Program-made: the position numbers and the translations under genes
From: Stackebrandtia nassauensis DSM 44728
GTDB lineage: Bacteria > Actinomycetota > Actinomycetes > Mycobacteriales > Micromonosporaceae
Reading direction: 5' to 3'
Length of the DNA stretch: 64,000 bases
NCBI RefSeq assembly: GCF_000024545.1
Contig: NC_013947.1
Span: 5,270,001-5,334,000, forward strand
Part shown: positions 51,561 to 60,130 of the stretch, one piece after another
How the letters are laid out: every line of letters begins with the position of its first letter
How positions within the stretch are numbered: position 1 is the stretch's first letter
Notes under the pieces: model-generated
Database searches by the model: none
What the model was told of the DNA's origin: nothing
What the model saw: only the letters and a program-made list of their open reading frames with translations

Positions 51561-51640
51561 CAAGCTAACGGCCAGGCCGAGGACGTCGAACCCGACGATC
51601 GTGAGCTGGCACGGACTCGGCCCGGGGCCATCGATCGCGG

Positions 51641-53644
51641 TCACCGTGGGATCCGCGTCGCGAGCGTCACCTCCCGCAGGATCGCGGTGACAGCGGCGGG
51701 GTGTGTCAGTTGTGGATTGTGCCCAGCTCCGGGGATTGTGGACACGGTGCCGGGACCCGGATCACCGATCAGCGGATCATGCTCGCCGTGGACGATGTGG
51801 AGCGGCACACTCGACGGGAGGTCCCGCAGCAGCCGTTCCAGCGCGGCTCGCTCACCGGACCGGCCACCGTGTTTGAGCATGCGGGCCATGCGACGGGCGA
51901 CGCCGGGACGGCGCAGTGACGCGGCGGCGCTTTCGACGGCCGCCTCGGTCGCGGCGGGCGCGATCGCACCGTTGGCGGCCGTTGCGGCGGTCGTGGCTGC
52001 TGCGCCGGTCGTGGCCGTTGCAGCCATCGCGTTCGCGGCTCTCGCGGTCACGCCAGGGGCACCGGCCGCAGCGGTCGCCGCCTCAGCCACACCGAGCAGC
52101 GCATCCAGGCGCGCACGAGGCAATCGCTTGAGAACCGGCGCCGTGATCGCCGGAATCCGCAACGGCGCGGGAGTGCGTCGCTGAATGAAGTACGGCGACA
52201 CGAGAACGAGCCCCGCGACCTTCTCGGGCTCAGACGCGACGTACCGCAACGCCAGCGCCGTCGCAGCCGAGTGGGCGACGATGACCGGCCGAGTCCGGAT
52301 CGGCGCCAACAAATCAGCCATCCACTCCCCGACGTCGACCGCGCTCCCCGCCGACCGCCCCAGCCCCGGCAAATCAGCGACCAGTGTAGACAAACCACTG
52401 CTAGCGTCCGCCGTGGACAGCTCACCCAGCACCGGCCGCCAGGACTCACCGTCAAGCGGCAACCCATGCAGCAGAACCACATCGGGCGTGATCCGATCCC
52501 CCGCCAAGTACGTCTGCGAACCCGCGACATCCGCGAACCCTCCCGGCGACACGGCCGACAGCGTCCCGAACCCGTCCGCCACCAGCCGATCCGCCCACCG
52601 ACGCAACGCGGTCTCCACCGGCGGATGCGACAGCCCCGCCGAGCGCGCGACCCGATCGGCCGAGCCCGTGTCGTACCGATCCTCCGACAGGAACGTCAAC
52701 GTCTCGGGATCAGCACCAGTAATCGCCGCGGGCAGACGACGCACCACACCCACAGGCACGAGCCGACGAGGCGCCCGCACCCCGAACCGCTCAGCCACAA
52801 GCGACACCAGCTCAGGCAACCGAGGCGTCTCATCGTCGAGCAGCCAGTGCCGTCCACCAGGGAGCGAATCGTGTTCGGGTATGGCGCACAGGAACTTAGC
52901 GGCGTAGTCCACTGTAACCACAGGAACGAAAGTCTCAGCCGTACCCGGCAGCACGGGCAGCTTCCCGTTCCACAGCTGGCGAACCAGTTCCGCCGGGCCG
53001 ATGTACTGACCGGCCTCGCCGGTTTCGGAGTGGCCGATCACGGCCGACGGATTCACCACGGTCAGCGGAACACCGCGCCGGTCGGCCACGACCCGAACCG
53101 CCGCGTCGGCCTCGATCTTGGACGCCTCGTACGCGCCCATCGTCCGATAAAGCCGGTCCAGTTCAGACTCCGGGATCGGGTACCTGGGCTCATCACGCGG
53201 GCTGACCCGATACCCGGACACATGGATCAGTCGGCGCAGGTCCCGCCGAGCGGCGGCCCAGTTCAGCACATTGAGAGCACCGTCGACGTTGACGATGCGC
53301 GCTTCAGGACGCGCCATCCCGAACCGGTAGTTACCAGCAAGGTTGAACACGTCGCGGACGTCGCCCAGCCGCCGCTCGTCCGCCGCGTCGATGCCCAGAG
53401 CGGCATCGCTGGTGAGATCCCCGCCGACAACCGTCAGGCCTTCGGTGCTCGCGCCGTGGTCGGTAAACCATCCGCGAAGCTCGGCTTCCCGGGTCTGCCC
53501 CGAGGCCGCCAGGCCACCGGGCTTCCGGATCACCGCCGCGACCGAGCGGCCCTGCCGCAGCAGTTCCAGTGTCGTCCAGCGGCCGAGGAAACCGGTGGCG
53601 CCGAAGACGACGGCGTCGGGACGGTGAGGGGTGTTCGCTGTCAT
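51641..53644 (-). CDS. SDR-type (NAD-dependent epimerase) / alpha/beta-hydrolase fusion
   Basis: 667 aa. Residues 1-370 form an extended SDR with GATGFLG (15-21), the catalytic-type YEASK near 174 and VNPSAVIGHSETGEAGQY. Residues 385-667 form an alpha/beta-hydrolase (DVVLLHGLPLDGESWRPVLG, VADLPGLGRS, terminal IVHGEHDPLIG and IPGAGHNPQLTHP). The nucleophile elbow is VAHSAATAL: the serine remains but the usual flanking glycines are Ala. An Ala/Thr-rich segment of about 60 residues (ATATTGAAATTAATAANGAI) is inserted in the lid. The substrate is unknown. It is controlled by the adjacent TetR through a shared operator. Confidence 0.85.
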   Translation of the reverse strand: MTANTPHRPDAVVFGATGFLGRWTTLELLRQGRSVAAVIRKPGGLAASGQTREAELRGWFTDHGASTEGLTVVGGDLTSDAALGIDAADERRLGDVRDVFNLAGNYRFGMARPEARIVNVDGALNVLNWAAARRDLRRLIHVSGYRVSPRDEPRYPIPESELDRLYRTMGAYEASKIEADAAVRVVADRRGVPLTVVNPSAVIGHSETGEAGQYIGPAELVRQLWNGKLPVLPGTAETFVPVVTVDYAAKFLCAIPEHDSLPGGRHWLLDDETPRLPELVSLVAERFGVRAPRRLVPVGVVRRLPAAITGADPETLTFLSEDRYDTGSADRVARSAGLSHPPVETALRRWADRLVADGFGTLSAVSPGGFADVAGSQTYLAGDRITPDVVLLHGLPLDGESWRPVLGELSTADASSGLSTLVADLPGLGRSAGSAVDVGEWMADLLAPIRTRPVIVAHSAATALALRYVASEPEKVAGLVLVSPYFIQRRTPAPLRIPAITAPVLKRLPRARLDALLGVAEAATAAAGAPGVTARAANAMAATATTGAAATTAATAANGAIAPAATEAAVESAAASLRRPGVARRMARMLKHGGRSGERAALERLLRDLPSSVPLHIVHGEHDPLIGDPGPGTVSTIPGAGHNPQLTHPAAVTAILREVTLATRIPR

Positions 53645-53659
53645 GTCACTGTTCCTATC

Positions 53660-53680
53660 TAGACCGATCTACATAATTTG
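53660..53680 (-). promoter_or_regulatory. TetR operator/promoter copy upstream of the SDR-hydrolase gene
   Basis: A 21-bp sequence beginning TAGACCGATCTA (nearly palindromic) is identical to 54306-54326. It lies 16-36 bp upstream of the SDR-hydrolase start and probably overlaps the -10 region. Confidence 0.8.
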
Positions 53681-53718
53681 AGAGCAAAAAGACGGATACC
53701 CGTCCAGGGTCAGCGTGT

Positions 53719-54294
53719 TCAGTCCATGCCGAGCAACCGCGCGATCTGGCGAGCGGACCGTTCGATGGGCACCCGGCTTCGGTTGGCGCGGGCCAGAACC
53801 AGCGCGCCCTCGATCAGCGCGAGCACCGTCGCCCCGAGGTCCTCGGCCTCGACCGGGTCGCGTCCCTCGGCCAGCAGAGCCGACGTCAGCCGCTCCTGCC
53901 AGGCGCTGTAGATGCCGCCGCAGACCGCCTGCAGTTGCGGGTTGCTCGAGGCGACCTCCAGTGCCACCGTCGCGATCGGGCAGCCCTTGGCGTAGTCGGC
54001 CTCGGTCATCCGCTCGGCCAGCACCTCAAGGAACGCCGCGACGAGTTCGCGCGACGACGTCGCCGTCTCGGCCAGCGCGTTCACCATGTCGTCGAGTTCC
54101 TGACCGGCGGCGGCCAGGGCCTCGCCGATCAGCTGGTCCTTGCCGCGTGGGAAGTGGTGGTAGAACGAGCCTCGTGGGGCTCCGGCCAGCGCCAGCACCT
54201 CGTTGAGGCCGGTGCCGTGGTAGCCCTTCGCCTCGACGAGGGTGCGGGCCGCTTCGATGAATCGGGCCCGGGTCTGAAGTCCTTTTGCCGCCAC
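53719..54294 (-). CDS. TetR-family regulator
   Basis: 191 aa. The HTH has RFIEAARTLVEAKGYHGTGL then NEVLALAGAPRGSFYHHFPR, a clear TetR recognition helix; the C-terminal region resembles the TetR_C LmrA/YxaF-like group (GCPIATVALEVASSNPQLQA). It lies upstream of the SDR-hydrolase gene, and the same 21-bp operator precedes both. GTG 54294 begins 12 bp from the operator with no ribosome site, so it may be made from a leaderless transcript. Confidence 0.9.
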   Translation of the reverse strand: MAAKGLQTRARFIEAARTLVEAKGYHGTGLNEVLALAGAPRGSFYHHFPRGKDQLIGEALAAAGQELDDMVNALAETATSSRELVAAFLEVLAERMTEADYAKGCPIATVALEVASSNPQLQAVCGGIYSAWQERLTSALLAEGRDPVEAEDLGATVLALIEGALVLARANRSRVPIERSARQIARLLGMD

Positions 54295-54305
54295 GTCTCG
54301 AATAA

Positions 54306-54326
54306 TAGACCGATCTACATAATTTG
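54306..54326 (-). promoter_or_regulatory. TetR operator/promoter copy upstream of tetR
   Basis: Identical over 21 bp to 53660-53680, 12-32 bp upstream of the tetR start. Exact conservation at two sites in the same relation to two start codons marks it as the repressor binding site. Confidence 0.85.
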
Positions 54327-54328
54327 TC

Positions 54329-55783
54329 TCAGCCGCCCCAGGTGAACGTCGCCGACGCGCGGGCGGGCAGCCGGTAGGACGCGTAGTGGCCGTCAGCCTT
54401 GATCCGGATCGTTCGCGGCTTGTCGGTGTCGTTGTAGGCGATCAGCGCCGTGGAGCCGTCGGGGTTGCGCCAGGCGACGTTGCGGACCGCACCGTCGGTG
54501 GAGGCGACGCGCACCGCGCCGGGTTCGACGAACTTGGTGAGGTGCCCCATCGTGTAGTACTCGACCGTGTAGTCGACCTGCCCGTGTCGCTTGCCGCCGT
54601 TGTGGACGGTGATGAGTCCGGTGCAGGTACCGCAGCCGCCGCTGGTGGGACCGTTGTTCTGGTCCATCGCCAGGCTCCACTTGACCCAGCTGCGTCCCCA
54701 GTTGCGGGTGTAGTCGATCAGGTTGAGCATGTCCTCGCGCTGCTGGTCGTCCACCCAGCCACCGCCGGAGTTCTCGGTGTTGAACGACTTCACGCCCGGG
54801 TATTGCTTGTGGACCTCGCTTTGCGTCGAGGGATCGCCCGCGTATCCGTGCCAGGCGATCCCACCGAACAGCGGATCGTCGACCAGTTCGGCGTCGGCCA
54901 GCTGCTCGGCACCCATCTCGGGAAAGTTCTTCCAGTTCCAGTCGAACACCAGCGTCTTGGTGTCGATGCCCGCCTTACGGAACGCGGGCCACAGGTGGTC
55001 CTTGGTGAACGCCCGCAAGGCATCGGCGTTCCAGTTCATGGACGGATAGTCGGTGCCGTAACAGCAGCCGGGCTCGTTCTGCGGCGAGACGTAGTCGATG
55101 TCGACACCAGCCTTGGCATAGGCCTGGATGTACTTGACGAAGTACTGCGCGTACTCGTCGTAGTACTCGTGGCGCAGCCAGCCACGGTGCTCGATGTCGT
55201 TGTTGTCCTTCATCCAGGCCGGTGAACTCCACGGCACCGCCTTGACCGTGATCCCGGGATTGATGGAGGCTGCCTGCTTCGTCAACGCCATGACGTCGGC
55301 GTCCTTGTCCATCGAGAAGTCCGACAGGTCGCAACAGGTGCGGTCGTAGGAGTAGGCGTAGCGCGCCAGATCGCTGGCGCCCATGGGATTGCGGAGGAAT
55401 CCCAGCCCGATCCCCTCGCGACGGTCGAACAGCTTCTCCATGACCTTGTCGCGGTCGGCCTCGTCGAGCGCGCCGCTGCCGCGCATCAGCCACGCGGCGG
55501 TGTCGGTGAAGGACGCTCCGCCACCCTCGAACTCCTGGTACGTGGTGCCCTGGTCGACCTCGATCAGTTGCCCGGCAGCGGGATCGCTCTCGCCGAACCG
55601 CGTCGACGGCTGCGGCTCCAGTCCCTTGTCGACGACCCGGCCGTCCGCGTCTGACGTCGTCGTCAGCCACACGTCCACCCGCGGACCGGACACCGGCGCG
55701 CTGCCCGGAACGACCAGCATCACCAGCCCGAGGACCGACACGGCGGTCAGCACCTGCGCACGCCGAAGCTCAAAACGAGGCAT
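54329..55783 (-). CDS. Glycoside hydrolase family 30 enzyme, secreted
   Basis: 484 aa. An N-terminal membrane/signal segment ([20 protein letters not shown]) is followed by a GH30 TIM barrel and a C-terminal beta domain (NVAWRNPDGSTALIAYNDTD). The acid/base glutamate is E237 in SPQNEPG and the nucleophile E337 in FNTENSGGG. FEGGGASFTDTAAWLM is the family's N-terminal signature. GH30 enzymes cleave beta-glucosides, beta-1,6-glucans or glucosylceramide; the subfamily is not resolved. The start at ATG 55783 lacks a ribosome site. Confidence 0.92.
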   Translation of the reverse strand: MPRFELRRAQVLTAVSVLGLVMLVVPGSAPVSGPRVDVWLTTTSDADGRVVDKGLEPQPSTRFGESDPAAGQLIEVDQGTTYQEFEGGGASFTDTAAWLMRGSGALDEADRDKVMEKLFDRREGIGLGFLRNPMGASDLARYAYSYDRTCCDLSDFSMDKDADVMALTKQAASINPGITVKAVPWSSPAWMKDNNDIEHRGWLRHEYYDEYAQYFVKYIQAYAKAGVDIDYVSPQNEPGCCYGTDYPSMNWNADALRAFTKDHLWPAFRKAGIDTKTLVFDWNWKNFPEMGAEQLADAELVDDPLFGGIAWHGYAGDPSTQSEVHKQYPGVKSFNTENSGGGWVDDQQREDMLNLIDYTRNWGRSWVKWSLAMDQNNGPTSGGCGTCTGLITVHNGGKRHGQVDYTVEYYTMGHLTKFVEPGAVRVASTDGAVRNVAWRNPDGSTALIAYNDTDKPRTIRIKADGHYASYRLPARASATFTWGG

Positions 55784-55804
55784 ATGTGCAGTATTGAATA
55801 CAGA

Positions 55805-55841
55805 GTATCGCCGCGAACCATGGGGAGGTTCGCGGCGATAC
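55805..55841 (-). terminator. Strong terminator of the trypsin-like protease gene
   Basis: A perfect 15-bp stem (GTATCGCCGCGAACC and its complement) with a 7-base loop lies 31 bp beyond the protease stop codon. Confidence 0.85.
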
Positions 55842-55872
55842 CGGGGGCACTGGGCCCCTCGCGAGAAGTGCG

Positions 55873-56685
55873 TTACGGCAGCGCGTCCAGCGCGGCGGTG
55901 ATGTCGCCGTGCCAGTTGCTCACCTGCGTGTAGACGCCGGGGGCGCGGGGACGGGCGCAGCCTTCGCCGTAGCTGACCACGCCGACCTGAACCCACTCGC
56001 CTTCGGCGTTCTTGGTGACCATTGGGCCTCCGGAGTCACCCTGGCAGGTGTCGGTACCTCCCTCTTCCCAGTTGCCGGCGCACAGCTCGCCTTGCGGATC
56101 GAAGTTCTTGTACGCCTCGCCCTCGCCCTTGGCGCAGGTCTCGTCGTCGATGAACCCGACGGTGGCGTGCAACAGTTCGTTGGATCCCTGGCCGCTCCCC
56201 TCCTCGGTGTCGCCCCAGCCAAGGATCTGGAACTCGGGGCCCTCGTCGAGGTCCGGGGTCTCGGCCATCGGGATGGTCACCGCGTCGGCGACCGGTTCGG
56301 CCAGTTTGATCAGCGCCCAGTCCCCTTTGCCGTCACTGGCGTAGGTCTCGGACTGGTGCACGTAGGCCGACTTGTACTCCTTCACATCTGGACTGTCCAG
56401 TTTGGTGCTTCCATACTGGGCGGTGATGTCACCGTTCTCGCCGGTGCCGTCGACGCAGTGCGCGGCGGTCAGCACCACCTGCTCGGTGAGCAGCGAGCCG
56501 CCACAGCCCATGGACAGGTGCACCGCCCACGGATAGTCGCCGTCGGCGGCCGGTGAGCCGCCCACCACGCGGGTGCCGGGGTCGTCGCTGGCGGCCTGTG
56601 CCGGGATGGCCGTAGCGGCGACCGCCAGCGCACCCAGGGCCACGGCAGCGCCGAAGCCCCAGATCCTGGCTGTCGTTCTCTTCAT
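55873..56685 (-). CDS. Secreted trypsin-like serine protease
   Basis: 270 aa. A signal peptide (residues 1-32, AQA-AS) is followed by a short propeptide and the activation site RVVGG (39-43). The catalytic triad is His76 (TAAHC), Asp122 (DWALI) and Ser218 (GDSGGP). Asp212, six residues before the serine, predicts cleavage after Lys or Arg. Six cysteines match S1A disulfides. It probably digests extracellular protein. It forms a single-gene unit with its own terminator. Confidence 0.95.
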   Translation of the reverse strand: MKRTTARIWGFGAAVALGALAVAATAIPAQAASDDPGTRVVGGSPAADGDYPWAVHLSMGCGGSLLTEQVVLTAAHCVDGTGENGDITAQYGSTKLDSPDVKEYKSAYVHQSETYASDGKGDWALIKLAEPVADAVTIPMAETPDLDEGPEFQILGWGDTEEGSGQGSNELLHATVGFIDDETCAKGEGEAYKNFDPQGELCAGNWEEGGTDTCQGDSGGPMVTKNAEGEWVQVGVVSYGEGCARPRAPGVYTQVSNWHGDITAALDALP

Positions 56686-56907
56686 GGGGTTCTCCTAAGG
56701 GGTGTGGGGTGACACGGCCTCCCATTGGTGCCGGGCCATTGGCTGGCCGTGTCGCGAGCCATCGTGAGTCGTCCGTCACCGCGAAGTCACCACCCGAAAG
56801 CCGTGGCAAGGGTGGCGGCAAGGGAAAACCCTCACCCGGGCACGGCCATGCCGCCATCAATGCATGCCGGGTATGCATGCCCGCAAGGGTCGATGATCTT
56901 AAATCCG

Positions 56908-59658
56908 TCAGTCTGAGCCGGACGCGTGCCCGCCGCCGCGCTCCCCCAGCTTGGACAGCAGCCCGGCCCGGTTGCGGACGCCGAAGCGGCGGTACAGCCG
57001 CGACAGTCGCGCCTCCACCGCCTTGACCGACAGGAACAGCGCGGTGCCGATGTCGCGGTTGGTGGCGCCCTCGGCGACCAGGTCGACGATGCGCTGCTCG
57101 GCGTCGCTGAGGTCCCGGGCGGGGGCCGCGCCGCTGTCCAGCCGCGCGAGTTCGCCACGGGCCAGCGCCAGCCACGGCGCGGCGCCGATCGCGGTGGTCA
57201 GCTCGACGGCCCGGGCGAAGGCCCGGCGCGCCTTGGAGCGGTGCCGCATCCGACGGTGCAACCGTCCCAGCGTCAGCTCGGCGCGCGCGACGTCGATCGG
57301 GTAGGAACGGGCGGAGTACTCGCGCAGCGCGTCCGCCAGCCCTTCCGCGGCGCGTGCCGGTTCGCCGCGCGCCGCCAGGTACAGCGCCCTGGCCCGGGCC
57401 GCGCCCAACAGCACGACCAGCCGCTCGAAACGGCAGGCGCGCGCGGTCAGGTCGTCCAGGACCGTCGCGGCGGCGTCCAGGTCACCGGCGGCCACCAAAG
57501 CCGTGGCGTGGTCGGCGTTCCAGGGGATGATCGCGGGGTCGCCGTGCTGGCTGAGCGTCTGTAGCCGCGCGGCCCGGTTGAACGCCTCGGCCGCGGCGGC
57601 CACGTCACCGGCCAGCAGCAGCGCCTGTCCCTGGTACGCGAAGCCGACCTCCAGCCATTCGTCGTCGTTGACGGCCTGGCTGACGGCGATCGCGCGGGCG
57701 GCGGCCTCCAGCGCGCGCTCGGGCGTACCGGCGCACCACTCGGCCTGCGCGGCGGACACCAGTCCGGGGCCGGGCGCCCCGGCGTCCTCGAACAGCCGCG
57801 CGCACTCGCGTCCGGCGCGCAGCCCGGCGGGACCGTCGCCGGATCGCACGTGGATCGAGCTGCTGGACAGCAACACCGACATGAGATCCCCGATGCGGCC
57901 GTGGTCGCGCACGTCGGCCTCCAGTCGCGAGATGCCCCGCACCGCGACGGTCGTGTCGCCCCGGAACAGCGCGTTCATCGCCCACATCTGCCGGGCCTCG
58001 ATCGTGGAGGCGCTGACCGGGCGGCCCTCCGCGAGCCGGAACGCCGCCTCGCGCTGCTTGTCGGCCTCGCCACTCTGCTCGGACGCGGGCAGGCAGGCGC
58101 GCAGGTTCAGCGCCTGGATCGCCAGATCCACGTCGCCGACCTCGTGCGCCAGTTCCTCGGCCCGCGACACCTCCACGGCGGCGTGGTCGTAGCGCCGTTC
58201 GAAATAGTCGATGGTGCCGGTGTACAGCGCGACCTTCGCCTGCAGCGCGGTGTCGCCCGCCGCGTCGACTCGGGCGGCGACCAGGTGCGCGTCGGCCTCG
58301 GCGAGATCCTGGCCCGCCAGGTCGATGAGCAGCAGCCGCGCCTCCACCCGCACCGACGCCGCACCGGATTCCAGTGCCGAGCGCGCCGACTCGGTCGCCT
58401 CGGGGACCCGACCGGCGGTCTGCGCGTACCGGGCCGCGGCCAGCGACCGCGCGGCGGCGGCGTCGGTCTCGCACGGCGGGGTGCGCCGCACCGCCAGCTG
58501 CGCCAGGTCGGCGGCGCTGCCCGGGGCGCCCCGGTGCGCGGCCACCTCGGCGGCGTCGGCGGCCAAGGCGGCGATCTCCTCGTCCGCGACCGGACTGCCC
58601 AACGCCAGGTGGACGGCGCGCGCCACCGGTTCGTCGACCGCCGCGGCCAGCACCGAGTGGGCCTTGCGACGCGAGGCCGTGGTGGCATCGGCGTTGACCA
58701 GTTCCCGCAGCAGCGGGTGGGTGAACGCGATGCCGCCGTCGCCGGTGACGGTGATGATCCCGGCGGTCTCGGCCGATTCCAGGTCGTCGGCGGGCAGCGC
58801 GTCACAGGCGGCCAACAGGTCCAGCGACGGCCGCGCCACCAACGCGGCCAGCAGCATCGCCCAGCGCGTGGGTTCGTCGAGCCCGGCCAGTCGCCCCGCC
58901 ATCAGGGTGCGCAGCCGACGCGACACCGGCAGCGGATCGAACTCGGCCGGTTCGCCCTCATCGCGATCCAGCTGCCGCCCCAACTCCAGCGCGTACAACG
59001 GATTGCCGCCGCTGGCGTCGGCGATCCGCCGCACCACCCGCGACGACAGCGGCCCGTCGACCACCGTGTCCAGCAGCGCCGCGATGTCGCCCGGCGCCAA
59101 CGGGGTCACCTCGATCGCGGTGACCGGTTCGGGGCACAGCGCCAGCCGCGTCGGATCGTGCCCGTCGACGCGTTCGGCCGCCAGCACCCGCATCGCGGTG
59201 TCGCCGAGCCGCCGCGCCACGAACGCGAGCACCTCACGGCTGGCCTCGTCCACCCACTGGACGTCGTCGATGACCAACAGCACCGGCCGCTCCTCGCAGG
59301 CCCGGCGCAGCAGATCGAGCACCGCGACCCGCACGGTCAACTCGTCGGGCGGGTTGGCGGCCCGCGAACCCCGCAGCAGCACCCCGGTCAGGGCCTGCCG
59401 CAACTGGGCGGGCATGCCGTGCGCCTCGGGCACGAGCTCGGCGAACAGATCGATGAGGACCAGGTGCGGCAACTGGCTCTCCACGTGTGCCGGGGCCGCG
59501 CGCAGCACCCGGAACCCCCACCGCGAAGCCGTGTCGCTCAGCCGGTCCAGCAGCGTGGTCTTGCCCATCCCGGACGGTCCGTACAGCAGCAGGCTGTTCC
59601 GATCCCGCAGCGCGGCCACGGCCGGGCCGAGGATCTCGTCACGTCCGATGATCCCCAC
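56908..59658 (-). CDS. LAL-type LuxR-family ATPase regulator
   Basis: 916 aa. An N-terminal AAA/NTPase with Walker A GPSGMGKT (27-34) and Walker B VLLVIDDVQWVD (near 128-139), a long TPR-like middle, and a C-terminal LuxR HTH (about 850-905: LSDAEQRIVDLVAEGATNRD, SVKAVEARLSRLYRRFGVRN). This is the MalT/LAL architecture. GTG 59658 is the start with GGAGG 7 bp upstream. It is divergent, across 144 bp, from the WXG100-like/RTX protease genes and is their likely regulator. Confidence 0.92.
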   Translation of the reverse strand: MGIIGRDEILGPAVAALRDRNSLLLYGPSGMGKTTLLDRLSDTASRWGFRVLRAAPAHVESQLPHLVLIDLFAELVPEAHGMPAQLRQALTGVLLRGSRAANPPDELTVRVAVLDLLRRACEERPVLLVIDDVQWVDEASREVLAFVARRLGDTAMRVLAAERVDGHDPTRLALCPEPVTAIEVTPLAPGDIAALLDTVVDGPLSSRVVRRIADASGGNPLYALELGRQLDRDEGEPAEFDPLPVSRRLRTLMAGRLAGLDEPTRWAMLLAALVARPSLDLLAACDALPADDLESAETAGIITVTGDGGIAFTHPLLRELVNADATTASRRKAHSVLAAAVDEPVARAVHLALGSPVADEEIAALAADAAEVAAHRGAPGSAADLAQLAVRRTPPCETDAAAARSLAAARYAQTAGRVPEATESARSALESGAASVRVEARLLLIDLAGQDLAEADAHLVAARVDAAGDTALQAKVALYTGTIDYFERRYDHAAVEVSRAEELAHEVGDVDLAIQALNLRACLPASEQSGEADKQREAAFRLAEGRPVSASTIEARQMWAMNALFRGDTTVAVRGISRLEADVRDHGRIGDLMSVLLSSSSIHVRSGDGPAGLRAGRECARLFEDAGAPGPGLVSAAQAEWCAGTPERALEAAARAIAVSQAVNDDEWLEVGFAYQGQALLLAGDVAAAAEAFNRAARLQTLSQHGDPAIIPWNADHATALVAAGDLDAAATVLDDLTARACRFERLVVLLGAARARALYLAARGEPARAAEGLADALREYSARSYPIDVARAELTLGRLHRRMRHRSKARRAFARAVELTTAIGAAPWLALARGELARLDSGAAPARDLSDAEQRIVDLVAEGATNRDIGTALFLSVKAVEARLSRLYRRFGVRNRAGLLSKLGERGGGHASGSD

Positions 59659-59802
59659 ACCCCTACCTCCCTCACCTGGCCAGCTGTAGACCAGGTTAAC
59701 GAGTGGGCGTCCAGCAGTCGATAGAACGCGATTTGGCAACAAGGTTCCGACAAGGTCGACACTGCAGTGTGGGTGCGGAAATCGACAACCCTGGAGAAAC
59801 AC
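59659..59802. promoter_or_regulatory. Divergent promoter region of the LAL regulator and effector genes
   Basis: 144 bp between the two divergent start codons. It contains the ribosome sites of both genes and must hold both promoters. I see no long palindrome. Confidence 0.6.
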
Positions 59803-60129
59803 ATGTCACAAGTCCAAGCCGACGTCACCGCGAACCCGGCGCTGTTGGGACAGCACGCGAAGGAATGCGCGTGGAACGGTCGCCTGCTGTACGAGTCGAT
59901 CATGTCCGCGCGGCAGACCATTGTGATTCCGTCGACGGCGTTCGGAAACTCGACCGGAGCCGAGGCTCTCGACAACCTGCACCAGCAGGTGATCGAGGCT
60001 GGCGGTGCCACAGTGGAACGGATGGCGGACTCGGTCACCGACGACGCCGACAAGCTGGTGGGGATGGCGTTCGCCTACAAGCAGCAGGACGAGGCCAACG
60101 CCCACACCATCAACCCACAGGGGGTGTGA
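59803..60129 (+). CDS. WXG100-like type VII secretion partner protein
   Basis: 108 aa, no signal peptide. It begins MSQVQADVTANPALLGQHAK, carries a Trp-x-Gly (WNG, 24-26) and is otherwise helical (ALDNLHQQVIEAGGATVERM, DSVTDDADKLVGMAFAYKQQ), the size and layout of ESX/EspC-like small substrates that form a helical hairpin and dimerise with a larger partner. GGAG precedes ATG. The effector gene follows directly (1-bp gap), indicating co-expression. The family match is by pattern; the W-x-G is earlier than in classic EsxA. Confidence 0.7.
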   Translation: MSQVQADVTANPALLGQHAKECAWNGRLLYESIMSARQTIVIPSTAFGNSTGAEALDNLHQQVIEAGGATVERMADSVTDDADKLVGMAFAYKQQDEANAHTINPQGV

Positions 60130-60130
60130 C

